From the NCBI GenBank assembly GCA_963969395.1, contig OZ017796.1, positions 47,172,243 through 47,236,242 on the forward strand: 64,000 nt of DNA. The letters run 5' to 3'. This DNA comes from Pseudoscleropodium purum (lineage: Eukaryota > Streptophyta > Bryopsida > Hypnales > Brachytheciaceae). Below the pieces are notes generated by a model that saw only the letters and a program-made list of their open reading frames with translations, was not told where the DNA came from and made no database searches. The stretch's first letter is position 1. Each line of letters begins with the position of its first letter. This document shows positions 12,033 through 24,823 of the stretch, in pieces. The position numbers and the translations under genes are program-made.

Positions 12033-13805
12033 GCTCTTTCACTCTGTCTTCAAGGTTGTTCCTCAAGGGTTTTTATTAAATTTTTTTTTTCTTTCCAAAG
12101 GTTGGTGATGGTGATAAAGGTGGTCACAACTCTGATGCGGTGCGTTAAGCTATGTCACCGCCAAACGGGATACATGTATCCCACGCAAATTTTAACGAGT
12201 ATCGATGATCTGTGACTCCGGGTCAGTCGTCATGTGAGATATACTGCTGTTCAGTAAGGGCGTCCGTCGAGACCTGTGTCCCTCATTGTATCCCATTGTT
12301 TGTACACACCGCGGGAAGCGGGAATAATATTCCATTCTTTGAGACAACCAAATTGGTGTCTCCCACAGTACTGATATTTCTCGTGCTCTCCCGCCTGGGC
12401 TCCGTGTCTTGTTTGGATTTACGATGGATTTCATTCTTCGATGGAGTTTTAGTATTTCATATTTTTCGTATTGAATGTTAAGGCTCATATATTACCGATT
12501 CCTCTCGTATGCTGTCCAGCATGGTTCTCAAACACTGTTCGCTAAGTTCATTCGGATGCTTGAATACTTGACTATTTCACATGATTTAGACTGGTTAAAT
12601 TTTTCTAAATGTCACCTCATATGAACTCACTGCTAATTCATCTCTGCCTTGGTGAAGCTCGTTGATCATTCTTTCCCATATCTGTGGAAAATGCTAACAT
12701 TTTTCCAGTGTCTGACTAAAATATATTTTTGTCGAGACGGTATATTTGTCATCGTGCGAAACGAGAGATCTAAAGAGGTTTGCGGAACAAAAGTGTTCTG
12801 GGGATGCGAATGACTTTAGAATTCAGTTTCTTCGACTATTTTTCTACGTTTTAATGAAGACGGATGTAGCTTGAAGGCAAGTAGACAATGGTTGTCAGTG
12901 TTCAGATTCGCACGTTGTGCTCTGCTATGGAGCCTTTTGCAAAGTCTAGAACTGTAGCATGCCCACTGGTTAGATGCTTCTTGATGCCACATTAAATTTT
13001 ACATTAAATTTTTCAAATACAGAAGCACTTGTGGACGTACTTGAAAATAGCCTGGCCTAGAAGCTTATAATGGTAGCATGCTTGGATCCTGGGACTTTGA
13101 TATCTTTCCTTTATAGGCCGAAAAGCGAGATTTTCGACCGTAGCGAAGAGTGTGCCGAATGTACTGCATAGTGTGGACTGCAGCCTGTGTGACTTCTCTT
13201 TGAACGAGCAGAACTGTTTTCCGTCGACGAGGAACCGTTTTCTGTCGACGATGAGAAGGGTTCCGTCTTCTCTTGGCATTTAGATTGCTGTCTACCAATT
13301 AATTTCTGACAGCAAGGCAGTGCGCTGCTGGCACTCACGCAATCCAGTATTTACTTCTATGTTGTTTTGGGTAGTGTTGGGATCTTCGTTGAAGTGGTGA
13401 ATCTATTTAAGATAGGAGGTCTATAAACCAGCCATTTAAGAGCTGAAACTGATTATTGGGAGGTGGAACTCCTTGAAATATTTTTTAGTAATCTTTCTTG
13501 AAAGACAAATAGAATTGACATCTAACCCAAGTCATTTCATATTTTTTGGAGCTTCATGGAATTAGTTATGAAATTAAAAAGCTTAAATGGCATAGGACTC
13601 TAATAGCATTCACCTCTTAGAATGTTCATTGTTTGTACATGGCTAAAGGCTACAAAAAAGCAACATGTACATAGAGTGTACATTTGAAGAGGTGGGTGCT
13701 TTTAGAGCTTGTGAGTTTTTAGAATTTCCTACTTTACATCCATTAGATAGATGAATCACACAAAATATGGTTGAAAAAGGATCTAATCAACCACAATTGT
13801 ATATG
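12033..13805. other. 3' flank of the pectin methylesterase gene and spacer
   Basis: The stretch to about 13,350 keeps intermediate GC, as expected for a 3' untranslated region and old genic DNA. Open frames here have no recognised domain. A short imperfect tandem repeat around TTTTCCGTCGACGAGGAACC occurs at 13,218-13,255. From 13,350 on it returns to AT-rich DNA with nothing further recognised. Confidence 0.4.
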
Positions 13806-14532
13806 CCGTAGTACCTCTTTAATTTCGGCAAAAATTAATTGTTTTTAAAGATATCATAATTTCAAAAAATTATAATGATAATTGCCAAAAATCTTGAAAA
13901 TTTACAACGCTGATTGCCGAAATAAATGGAAACATGTGACTATATACGATTTAGTAGCCTTGCCAAATCATCAAGAATTAAATGATTAAGTTGTTTTAAA
14001 AAAAGAAAACAACCAATGTTAGTAAGAAGGTACAATATAGAGTCAAATGATCATCAACCATGTGTACAACAAATTATCAATCATCAAAAGATTTGTTGAT
14101 GGAGACATCATGGAATTTCATCATTAATATGCAATGGGAATAGAAGTTGGAGAGATTGTTTTTATAATGAAATTCATTCTCTCTCATGAACCCTCGAAGG
14201 ATATGGGGTAATTTGAAAATGATATCTTGACATAGGGGATGTTTGAAAATGCCAAAGAAAAAAATCCTTCCAACTCCTCCTTGAAATTTGTCCATAACTT
14301 TTTATTAGAGGATCAAAATCTCAAAAGGATTTATGGAGATAAAAGCTAGCTTCATTTTCCACAATAACTTAGTTCAAATTCTTTTGAAAAAAGTTGTTCT
14401 ACTATGTGTAAATGAGGTTTGAAATTCTACATTGAACACATTTCTTATGTTTGACTTCACTATTAAATAGCCAAATTTTATTAAATATTCGGCAGAGGTT
14501 GCCAAAATTGAAGAGGTACTATGGTAGTCCTC
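13806..14532. mobile_element. TIR element, TAGTACCTCTTCAATTTTGG family, copy 2
   Basis: The ends read GTAGTACCTCTTTAATTTCG and the inverted AAAATTGAAGAGGTACTATGG. It is about 0.7 kb and lies in opposite orientation to the copy at 6,091-7,212; the shared interior runs around GAAATTCATTCTCTCTCATG (14,168). The open frames inside are part of the repeat and do not look like genes. Confidence 0.6.
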
Positions 14533-14844
14533 CAAAAGAGCCATGCTCTTCAAATTTTGTAAGAAGTTAAAGATTTCATCCACTTATATAAAAAAAAGTT
14601 TCACTAAATATTATTTTGAAATTTTTGTATGGTAATTGAGCAATTGCATCATGCTAATGATTGAACCACCCATTGTCGATTACTTTAGGGATTATACAAA
14701 TTAGAGAAAAGTTGAGGCTAGTAGAGGGCCGCTTAATAGTGACAAAAACAACTATTAAAAGGAAATTAGAGAGTGTATAGAATAGTGTAGTCAAACGTGG
14801 TGAATTTTGTGAAACTTATCAGAACTCTGTAAACCAAGGTTGCA

Positions 14845-16700
14845 CAATACAAGGCAATAGAACTCACAACTATTTATTTATTTATTTTTCTTTGAAACAA
14901 GTGCTTTGAAGAATGAACACACAATTTTCAATTGAAAAGTTTAACCAATGAAGTGGATTTTATATGACAAAATTTGAAGTGAGATAAAAGTCATCTTGGT
15001 TTTCCAACTTCTTCTAGTTCAAATTTTTTTACAAATAAGATACTATAATATGCCCAAATAAGGTCTAAACTTTGAATACAATTCCTCCGTTTTCACTTAT
15101 CCAAGAGTGATTTAATTTTTTGTGAACAAAATTGAAAATTGTTGAATATGGTACAATCTTAGTGGTTGAGAATTTTCTATTTGAGTAAGTGAACCTAATT
15201 CTGATCTTTTTCTAAAGGCAACTCCTATAAATTCCTATCTAATATGTACAATATTGTTATAGGAACATTAATATTTAGTATTATGAAAATTCATAATTTA
15301 TTTATACATTGTCTTAAAAAATGCATTTTAAGAGATTCTAGAGTACTCTATAAACTTCTATAAACTTCTACAAATTTCTACAAACATCCAACAAGAAATT
15401 GGTAGATTTTGAATAGGAACAATGTGCAATTGCATATTTAGTTGCATTTAGGCATAATTACTTTATGAGAATCTAAAAAGTAGTGATTTTTTTGTCATCA
15501 ACTTTCCATTGCAATTATTTGTTTCACATATATGTGTAATGCATAAATTTTGTCAATCATAACAAACTTTCATTCAAGTGATGAAAGAAAAATTATGTTT
15601 TCCAAGTATTTTAAAGTAACGTGTTTCTAAATTGATTTAATAGAGACTAATCATTAAAGATATTAGAAACTTGATATGAATAGTTTCAATCATCAATTTG
15701 AACATTCAAACAAAATAAGAATGTCAAAAAGGTTGTACAATATTATATACTATTAATAGCACATGTAGGTTTGGATAAATTGACTAGGCATTTGGGGAAT
15801 AAATCTCATTTAATTTGCAATAAGTTTTGAAAAAAAAAAAAAGAATTTTTAGAACTAATTAAAAAAAATTTAATTTAAAATTTTGGGAAAAGATGCATCC
15901 TAAAATTACCTAGAATAGAATACTTTGAAAGTGAAAAACAAAGGACAACAGTGTTAAGTTCTACAAACATGTTTTTCCCAATCCTCTTTCAAAATTCTCA
16001 ACCACTAAGATTGTACTATATTCAATACTTTTCAATTTTGTTCACAAAAAATGAAGTCACTCATGGATAAGTGAAAACGCAAGAATTGTGTTCAAAGTTT
16101 AGACCTCATTTGGACATAAATATAGTATCTTTTTTAAAAGAAGTTTTTGAGCTAGAAGAAGTTGGAAAACCATACTGATTTTTATCTCCAAAAATCCATT
16201 TTAGATTTTGAAGCCTAATCTAGGAGTTATGGACAAATTTTAGAAAGGAGGTGGAAGGAAGTTTTTTTTTACATTTTCAAATACCCTCTTTGAAATTTGT
16301 CCATAATGTTTAAGTAGAGTCTTGAAGTCTAAGAAGGATTTTTGGAGATGAAGTTCATCTTGATTTCCCAACTTTGACTAATTTGAATTTGTTTGAATTT
16401 TTTTTCTACTATGCCTACATGAAGATTGAAATTTGACTTTTAACACAATATTTGCATTTTCACTTAACCATGAGCAGTGGAGCTCCTTTTAGTCTTAATT
16501 CACCTATTTCACATGGATTGTTTTACCTACCACTACTCCACTTGCATAAAGAGCTTCTCTTCTTGCCTTCATTTACCCACAATTCACTAAGTGGCAAAAA
16601 TTTGATTGTCACTTAATTTTGTACATGGCACAAAATCTACTTCAATGATTAAACTTTTCAATTGAAAATTGTGTGTTCTAGTGCCTTGTATTGTGCCTCT
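14845..16700. mobile_element. Large inverted-repeat (fold-back) element
   Basis: The outer arms pair CACAATACAAGGCAATAGAAC (about 14,850) with GTGCCTTGTATTGTGCC (about 16,681), then ACACAATTTTCAATTGAAAAG (about 14,920) with its complement near 16,650. Inner arms pair sequence around 15,060-15,190 with 15,985-16,140, including GGTCTAAACTTTGAATACAA. The arms differ in length because the right side carries extra sequence. No transposase frame is seen. It is a non-autonomous element or an old palindromic duplication. Confidence 0.6.
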
Positions 16701-17642
16701 GTTGCCTTGCTTTATGAATTGACATTATTTGAAATATTCACAGTGATTGACGTCGCAATAGAAGGTAAGCAAGAATAGGAAAAAATAAATCTCTAAGAAA
16801 AAAAACAATGTTTGGGGGGTCCTCAAAGGATTGTGGAGCAACCCTTTTGAGGGTTGCAATTTTCTCTAAAGTATGTCTCCTAGAGCAACATAAGGCAATG
16901 TAAATTTTCATGACTTGATTAGTCCCAACTTTGAAATGGAGAAAAAAATTCATTCTATGCTTTGGTTAGAAATTTGTTCTGCCCTTGGTTGCAACTATCT
17001 TTAGCTCTACAAGTTGGAAATGGGTGATTCTACTATAAGTTGGGAAGAAATGAACTCAACTTATATATGTTGAGAACTTGACATGGAAAGTCAGACGTAC
17101 TTACAACATGCTAAATTCTCAAGGTATGCTAAGAAAGTGCAATTAGAGAAGGTTGTCTCAAGTGTAATTCATCATTTTATTTTTTTTAATCTTTTCAGTT
17201 AAATGAATATAAGAATCGAGTTTTGTTGAGGTTGGATTCGACTGATGTACCACACAACCTGAAAACTGAATACCGCCCCTACATTGGATTAGAGTTACAG
17301 ACAAATCATGGTCCCCACACAACATACTTGGAATACTCCAATAGTTCAAGTGTCCCATTGCTGATGCTATTAGCCCTGGAAGGATGTCGGCGTATGATCA
17401 AGATACCAGTAATCACTAAAATTGATCTGCTTTTTTACACCAACAGGTGCATTATTCATTCTCCAGTGATTTGAAAAGCCATACATCGGACACTTCTAGG
17501 CCGCCGCCTCGTTACTGGGTTCATAACGTTTTGTACATATATACACAAATGCCTGAGTATTTTCTCAATCTCCAAAATCCTAACTTCAACCTGATTTTAA
17601 CTATATTGCTCGTCTAACTGAACTACATTTCTGCTTTTCTCC
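16701..17642. other. Spacer next to the SEC14-like pseudogene
   Basis: Mixed AT-rich sequence with somewhat higher GC at 17,215-17,640. Short open frames are present but none is recognised. The right part may be the 3' region of the minus-strand pseudogene that ends at 17,643. Confidence 0.3.
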
Positions 17643-18516
17643 TCAGTCTCCTTGTTTGGACGAGACATTGACAATCTTCCTCTCGAACCCAAGCTTGGCG
17701 TCGTCTTGCCGCATCAGTCTGGAGTACTCCTACAGGATGAAATTGTCCTCCCTCGGAAACTCCTCCAACTGCCTCGAATCAATGAGCTCGCTCAGCAGCT
17801 TCATGGAGGCCGCGTCGTCGTTGCTGTACACGAACTTCACTGTGCGAGCTGTTCTGGTATCTAGAAACGGTTTCACCTTCTGCAAACAATAAAACAGTGC
17901 TTATATATGTGAACCCCGAAGTGTTGAAACTAAGGAAAAAATAAAAACAGAAAGAATTGGAACTCCTTCAAAATACGGATGTTGTGGATTCATGATATAT
18001 TGATTGATGTATCACATGATAATTGATAGACAATTGTAACTTCTCCACAATATCTATCTGCATCATTGTTTCATGTAGAGCATTCTTGTTTCATTCCATT
18101 GGTATATCACATGGGTAGTAAGAAGCTCCTTGAAGACCAGATAGTTACTTCATTCTCCAAGAACAGATAGATGTAACAAAGACTTTTTGTTACATCTAAA
18201 ATGTTTAGAAATTCTCACATAGTACTTGATTTCATCCTTGAAATTACGGTTTAAACAAAATTAAAGTTTCTTGAAGTATTGGAATCGGTATTATTAAACT
18301 TACAACATTCTCATCCCTCATCATGGTTTGCAAATATGAACCTACCTTCCAGAACGCTTCAAAAATGTGAGGACGGTTGAACAAAACCCCGACTCGTTCT
18401 GGGTAGTGAGCCAGGTATGAGCGGAAGTTTTATAATATCCGCCTCAGGCACGCATCTGTTGAGTACTGCTTTCCTTGTTCGTTCAGCTCCCCTAATGCTG
18501 CCCTTAAACTTTGCAC
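17643..18516 (-). pseudogene. SEC14-like (CRAL-TRIO lipid-binding) protein pseudogene, C-terminal exons
   Basis: Two minus-strand exons with intact splice sites: 18516-18346 (57 codons) and 17879-17643 (79 codons, natural TGA end), both phase 0. The first reads like the middle of a CRAL-TRIO domain (HYPERVGVLFNRPHIFEAFW). The second continues KVKPFLDTRTARTVKFVYSN and then LIDSRQLEEF, all hallmark SEC14-family positions. The family carries phosphatidylinositol and other lipids between membranes. Each exon has one in-frame stop: TAA in RIL*NF, where the family usually has Gln (one transition from CAA), and TAG in FIL*EYS. Splice sites and frame are otherwise preserved, so inactivation looks fairly recent. 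Family assignment rests on motif recognition only. Confidence 0.7.
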
Positions 18517-18768
18517 CTGCCAAAAACCAATCCCGGATGATTCAGTATACTTGAAGATGATATATACAGCTTTCAAATCTGATCAAAAACATCACGAGAT
18601 CCGAAAGAGAAGAAGTTTCCAATTTAATGGACAGAAACGTGCCACACCAGATTCCAATGTTTAAACACAATCCTTTTGATTCTCTGTGATTCTTTTAGCA
18701 CTATAAGAAATGTCCAAGAATCTCCAAGGTTTCAAAACAAGAAAGTTATGAAAGTTGCACCTTCTCCA

Positions 18769-19280
18769 CTATAACACAAAACTAATGTTGCTACCCCAAT
18801 TTTGAAGCAGTTTATTCGATCGACAGATATGCGACGAGCAATTTGTAAACACGCTGATAAATCGATGAATCGAAAAAAAAAATTCTAAAACTGAACCACG
18901 CCTGCCGTTGCAAACAAACATGACCTCCTGTTTGTGCACAAAATTAAAGAATTCAGGATTCCATCTCTTGGGTCTGCATTTATGGCTTCCACGTAGCTCC
19001 TCAAGAATGTTATGTTCTCTGGAAAGGCAGATTTCGAGTTCGGGATGCGATACATAACCAAGTTCAAAATAATAATAATAATTTCGGACTACAGGCAACA
19101 GAAACCAAATCATGAAAGTCCAGCAAGTACCGAAGTTTCCTCTTCCGAGAAGGAAGTCGGCTCCTCCTGCCCGCTCTGCCGCGCCAAGAATCTCATCACA
19201 AAACTGACTCGTCAACGCCAATTCCGCGTTCTCTTCTACACGCCAGGAAAGATACAGACAGCAAAGCTCTTTTGGCAAAA
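18769..19280 (-). pseudogene. Possible 5' exons of the SEC14-like pseudogene
   Basis: Upstream on the minus strand, raised GC and open frames continue. One frame reads YRIPNSKSAFPENITFLRSY at about 19,050-18,990, which fits the region before the lipid-binding core in plant SEC14-like proteins. A second open stretch lies at about 19,280-19,110. They are in different frames and I could not join them with splice signals, so frameshifts or intron decay are likely. Assignment to the same gene rests on strand, order and proximity. Confidence 0.35.
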
Positions 19281-19815
19281 TCTCAAGAAATGGTCAAGAA
19301 ATCTCAAGAAAACTCTTCGGTGAAAATTCATGACATCGTCACGTGAGCTCCGAGCTAGCACTTGAACGTCCAAATTCTTTGTCCCGAAGGTTTGCTTCCT
19401 CGAGCAAATTCCAAGAACGACAGAGTGACAATTTCTTGAGATTTCACCTCTTCTAATGTGCTCGTCCGTTCTGGGTACCTGCTCGCGGAGGCACCCTTCA
19501 CTTTTCCTAATCTGCTCTTCCACGCTTCCTTGTCTGCTCTTCCAAATTTTCACCGGAGTCACCCATCAGCCACCCATTCTTTTCTGTAACCCAATGCAGA
19601 AGACAAGCAACGGTGAGAGCCCAATCCGAAGGACACGCCCCCCACCCCTCCAGAACATGATCTCTCAACCTCACACTCGGAATATAAGTGCTCGTTACCA
19701 TGCCAGCTTCGAGTATCCTTGCACCGGCATTCATGTGCAGTCGACATTTCCACATCAATGTGCACAATCTGCCCCGGCATCAATGTCCCGAGCATATCCG
19801 TCATGTCCCACCCGT
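19281..19815. other. GC-intermediate spacer, no gene recognised
   Basis: Possibly the former promoter/leader side of the minus-strand SEC14-like gene. Overlapping open frames occur on both strands without recognisable domains. Confidence 0.3.
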
Positions 19816-19977
19816 CGTTAAAAGCACCTCAGGCGTATTCTTCCCTTTTCGAAGGCATTTTAATTTGGCAGAATCAGCCCTGGGGTGCAGAATCGGCTCT
19901 GCTTGCAGATTCTGCATTTCAGGACTGACTTTGCAGACGGTGCATACGGTCAGAATACGCCTGATGTACTTTTAACG
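19816..19977. mobile_element. Small TIR element (MITE), 162 bp
   Basis: The left arm starts CGTTAAAAGCACCTCAGGCG and the right arm ends with its inverted counterpart CGCCTGATGTACTTTTAACG, with two mismatches over 26 bp. The interior carries GGCAGAATCAGCC, GCAGAATCGGC and CAGATTCTGC. The same three words recur in the same order at 26,270-26,340. Confidence 0.65.
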
Positions 19978-19979
19978 CC

Positions 19980-20120
19980 AGGGAACGGTCTGGTCAGGGC
20001 GGAATCTGACCGTTCCCTAGTACAGAAATAAGATGTTGAGTATAGGACAATGCCCGAGGAGGAGAGCATTTCGGGAAATAAAGGACCGACGAGGAGGCTC
20101 TTTATTTCCCGAAATGCGCA
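19980..20120. repeat. Two consecutive short hairpins
   Basis: GGGAACGGTC (about 19,981) pairs with GACCGTTCCC (about 20,009-20,018). CATTTCGGGAAATAAAGGA (about 20,069) then pairs with its complement ending about 20,117. They abut the MITE at 19,816 and may belong to a composite or nested fold-back element. A rho-independent terminator reading makes no sense in a plant nucleus. Confidence 0.5.
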
Positions 20121-20529
20121 ATGACAAGATACATTGCTTGACATAAACCACTAGCGGGCAACTAAATATTTTTGGATGACAAAACATTTGTCGATGAATG
20201 ACTCATATTGGCTGATTATGTAGGCAAGATTGTGTAATCAGGCATCACGGGCATGGAACCCTATTTGTGGAACCAAGTGTTCCCACAGAATGAACGAGAG
20301 GATTCCCAGTAGTGATTTTACGTTGAGGCAAACCACACGAAACAAGAACGGTGCAACTTAGGTAAACAACAATATTAATGTATTGACAATATATAGTGGA
20401 GAAATTAAAAACAAATCAAAACATTGAACCAATAATATGCAGTCACAATGAAGTTTAGTAAAATAAAAATTGTAAATAATAATAATAAAAATAAGACCCC
20501 AACTAACCAATTGGACAAGAAGGGAGTCT

Positions 20530-21125
20530 AACTAGTCAAATCCACTTCTACAATAGCAAATCCTAAGTACGTTGTAGAGTGTGATGCGGTTGTAGATAGG
20601 ATTTAAAAATTCAAACCCCAAAATCATTGTGGATGCAAGAATTGATGCCATGGTGGATTTGTCCAAATGATTGATCCAACTAATTAGATTTACCTCTACA
20701 ACCAAATCCTAAGAACGTTCTAGATTGTGAATGCCGTGGTAGGTAGGATTTGGAAGCCCAAATCCAAATCCACTTTGGATGTAGGAATTGATGCTATAGT
20801 AGCTTTGTCCAAAAGATAGATCCAACTAGTTAGATTGATCCACCTCTACAACCAAATCCTAAGCACATTCTAAACTGTGAATGCAGTGGTAGGTAGGATT
20901 TGAAAACTCAAATCCAAAACTCACAATAAATGCAAGAATTGATGCCATAGTGGCTTTGTCCAAAGGATAAATCCAACTATTTATATCCACCTCTACAATC
21001 AAATCCTAAATACATTCTAAATTGTGAATGTGGTGGTAGGTAGGATTTAGAAACTCTAATCCAACACCCATACTGAATGCAAGAATAGATGCCATGGTGA
21101 CTTTGTCCAAAAGATAGATCTAACG
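20530..21125. repeat. Tandem array, about four copies of a ~148-bp unit
   Basis: The phrase AAATCCTAAG (or a one-base variant) starts at 20,558, 20,704, 20,854 and 21,001, giving spacings of 146, 150 and 147 bp. Each unit also holds GGTAGGTAGGATTT (variant in the first copy), GCAAGAATTGATGCCAT and CTTTGTCCAAA in the same order. Copies are diverged. The unit length is close to one nucleosome core, as is common for plant satellites. Confidence 0.85.
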
Positions 21126-24100
21126 AATCCTAATTTGATCCTGAAGGAATACCTTGGTGTCAAGTCCAACTAGCTATCTAAAACCCACCTCTACCTATCA
21201 TTTAATCAACCCATTCCTAAAATAGGTCCATAATTTGAAAGCATCATGCAATGCACCATGGTAAAAGCCTAACCCCATATTTTAAAGATATGTAAATTGT
21301 TTCTAAACTAATTTAGGAAGATTTTGTAGGGGGAGTCATGGCAAAGAAGGCACAATCCATTAGGAGGCTCCAAATGTAGATGGACCTTATAATCAATAAA
21401 CAATAATTTATTATACATGTGGGGGTAGGAAGTATGAAAGGAGAAATGTTTTTCTTTTGTAGAACATAATCAATGAAGTTATCAAATTTTTTTACTCAAA
21501 TTAAAAAAATTTCTACAATTTATAAAAGTGAAGATTTCTCAAGAATCATACTTGTGGATATAAGTTAGCCTACGTTCAATAACTATGATACTAGAATATG
21601 ATAATAGTAGTATTAGAATCCAATCATCAACTTAAGGTTTTGTAACAATTTCTTTTACAACAATAGTTTTTTTCATGACTTGTAGCCAAATACTTTAGAG
21701 TCGCACTCAATTGTTTAAATTGGAGGGACTATCACTTTGCACTACTTACATGTCATATTCCTACCAGAAAAAATTGTTTACAACCAACCATGCTTGAAAC
21801 TTTTCTCATCAAGAAAGAACGGCACTTAGATGCAAGACTTTGTGGAAATAGGGGAGTATACTAAGCCTATATGGAATCATTACGAGTGTCTCTACATTAA
21901 CCTTTAAATGCCAATTCCAACCCAGAAGGCTTGGTGGAATTTGACCTACGCTTTCCCTGTCCAGACTGCCAGCTTTGGGGAGCCCTACTGATGTTTCTCT
22001 TTCTTTGCTTTGCTTTTTAATCTACTATCTCGTTTCAAAGTGGGAAAAAATGGAGACACCCGCAAGGATCACATTTACCAACAATTGCAGAATTATTCAA
22101 TGACTACAGACAGCAGAAATTAGAGGTGATAGAATTGGGCATTGCTGGATTTTTTGGATTGTGCAAAATTGATCCACTGCGCAGAGTCCTTCGTGGCTGA
22201 TCATGCTCACTTCGTAACATTTTGCTGGCGCCTCTCCCAGCTCACAAAGTGAGGATGGACCAGTTGATCATAAGACTTCTGAATGTTACCAAATCTCTTG
22301 TTGGCAGCACCATTCTGCGCAGTAGGAGACCAATTTGATGTCTCAGTTGTCGCAATTACCTCTCAACCCTTGAGCACCCCATCAACCTCAATTGCTTGGC
22401 TTCATCCAAGCCGTGTACGGAGCAACTACAACTCACTCCAACGTTTCTCATGGTTGGATTCTTCCCAATCTTCTCAAGCATATGAATAAGATTTGGAGAG
22501 CAGTAGCCTTCAAATCTTGCTCAAAATTACGCACATTACAAGGTCATCCTTTTATTTAATGATAAGCGTCTCAGGTGACATCTCCTCCTAAGTCACCTTC
22601 CTCAGAGTAGCTTTAATTTGTGAATGTCACCCCCTTAGGTTTAGAGTCAACAATTTGAGTCTATCCTATTAACAAGAATTAGTTGGCTTTCTCAACTCAA
22701 GAAGGGTTCTGAGGGGTTGGGGTTGGGGAGTATAATCTACTGTACAAGAGGACCAGTGGCATGTTCGTCTGCATGAGAGGGGTCGTTACACTCCTGAAGA
22801 CTGGGTAAATATTTGCCGAGCAAACCTGAGTACGTTCAGAGAAAATGCATGACACACTATCACTACCAAGTTTGGCATGGCTGAGTTTAACCCCTAAAAA
22901 AAGCTTGCAATGAAGACTTGGCAGTTATATTGAGTGACATCTAAGTTGAGTTCGAGGAATTCAGACTTGATGTCTTGCATTCATGGAATGTCACTCACAC
23001 TTGCCCTCTTTATTTTTTCTGTCAACGCTGCTGCTGCTGCTGCTGCAAATTAGGGCTTCATCATACCGAGTGCACTGAATAAACTCTGGAATTCCTGCAC
23101 TGATATGGATTGCAGATGTATTTGAATGCGTAACCTAGGTATTGTGGAGAGATTTACAGACCTCTCCCTAACCTCCTCTCAACTCTCAACTCATAGTTCA
23201 TTAGAAAACTTTGCAGATTTAATCCCTGACCGAGTTGCATTTTGTTCCCAACTACTTGAATGACCATCCATGTCTCAAAAACTCACACTTACCTATATTC
23301 AGATTTTTTCATGGAGAACATTTAATTTGTCAGTATACAAAACCAAAATTCTCTCAAAATTGTGTTGATACACTCTAAACCCGTCAATCTCTTACTATAT
23401 CTGACTACTTGAATGGCAATTCAAATAGCTTGAAATGAGTGGCAAATGCGCAACAGTCGGCGAAAGTGGGACTTGTTACACTTAGCAGAACGTCGTTGAT
23501 TAGTAGGGCTGGTAAACGGAAGCCAGGGAAATAAGAATTTCTAGGGTCAATTGACTGGGCCGGGATTTCTTCTAATGTTTAGCTTTTTGTCAAATTCAAC
23601 GACAAGTGACGAACCCCAAGTGCGCTGCATAACTCAGTTTCCAACAATCTGTCAAACTGCCAGCAACTTACTGCCCCGCGAGTTTCAGTGCAGCACATGA
23701 GATTCTGCTCCCCCAAAAGCCAAACCACGTGCGGCTTTTGCAACATAGGTCATCCCTCAAGTGACCTCTTTTGCCGCTTTGATAGACTTTGGTTTCAGAC
23801 AGTACTACGCATTGGAAATAAAAACATTTTGCAAGAGGACTTCTCTTGTTGTAGACTTTTCTGAAGTAAGAAAGTTATAGATTTGTAGGAGTGTTTATGA
23901 GTCTTATTTTGGGATTAGTAGGCAGAAGATTATTGGTGCTTTACATGTGGCCACCAAGCAACCTAAGGAGATGGCAAAAGCCGAGCAATCTAGTTGTTTG
24001 AGGGGGTTGTTGTTGTTTGAGAGCTTGGAATTGCTACCAAGAACTTAATAAGACTAGATTGTAAGAAGAAGAGAGTCCAAAATGACTAAAGTATTCCTTG
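21126..24100. other. Intergenic DNA with patches of raised GC, no gene recognised
   Basis: Patches at 21,900-22,500 and 23,580-23,800 are GC-richer but give no exon I can identify. A (GCT)n microsatellite of six to seven units lies at 23,027-23,046. Possible termini resembling the mobile families occur (TTAACCCCTAAA near 22,889; TTCTTCTAATG near 23,570) without a matching partner. Confidence 0.4.
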
Positions 24101-24389
24101 CATTAGAGGATTTTGAGCTGCATTAGAGGGCTTCAAGTTCCTTGGGCTACCAATGTCAGAGGAACAACCTCATAGCAACATGCAGCTACTGCCTGACATG
24201 GCATGATGACTGCCATGTTACCAAAAAAAAAAAATTTTAATTTTTTTAGAAAAATTCTATTTTTTTTTTCATTTAAAATTTTTCAAAAACAAACTAACTA
24301 ACAACGGTTGTTCCCGATTTTGTAGGGAAACAACATTAGGGGAATAGGCTTGAAATGGCCCTCGAATCCCTCAAAAATCTCTTCTAATG
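24101..24389. mobile_element. CATTAGAAGA-type MITE, copy 2
   Basis: The ends are CATTAGAGGATTTTGAG and AAAATCTCTTCTAATG. The interior has TGACATGGCATGATG followed by the complementary GCCATG, an AT-rich core, and GGGAACAACCG-like blocks shared with the copy at 7,537. The first terminus is partly repeated (CATTAGAGG at 24,101 and again about 24,122). Confidence 0.65.
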
Positions 24390-24823
24390 ATATGACTAGG
24401 GAGGAAATTTTTAGTGGTTCCAACCTCCAATACTTGTCTTCTAGTGACCTTATAACAGTTGTATTGAGGCCAATAGATAATACAATTAAGCTTTAGAGTA
24501 TGCTATAAGCTTATCAAAATATATTGTTTGTGTAAAGATCATTTGCAAAATATGTACTATGGCATCTATATAGTGTCGTGGTATTCAAAGAGAAAAATTC
24601 ATAACATTTGTGAATATGAAGGGCGAGATTTTTCTTATGTAATTGCATCCTTTATGGATAATTCCATCTCTAATAATACAAAATTCAAAGAGAATTTTCA
24701 CTTCTAGAATTTCAACTTCTTTCAAGTGGGGCCCTAGTGCCTTGAAGGCCAACAAAATTTCAATGCCTTGCAAGCCAAGCAACCTACAATATCCTATGGT
24801 GTTCAAGAATTTTACATCACAAC
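24390..24823. other. Spacer between two MITEs
   Basis: AT-rich with short open frames on both strands; no domain recognised. Confidence 0.35.

Noticed and set aside
20530..21125. CRISPR-like array
   Set aside because: The units are ~148 bp with diverged copies and no short-repeat/unique-spacer pattern; it is a plant tandem repeat.
22889..22910. TTAACCCCTAAAAAAAGC as another TTAA element
   Set aside because: No inverted partner or family interior follows, so it may be chance or an unrecognisable fragment.
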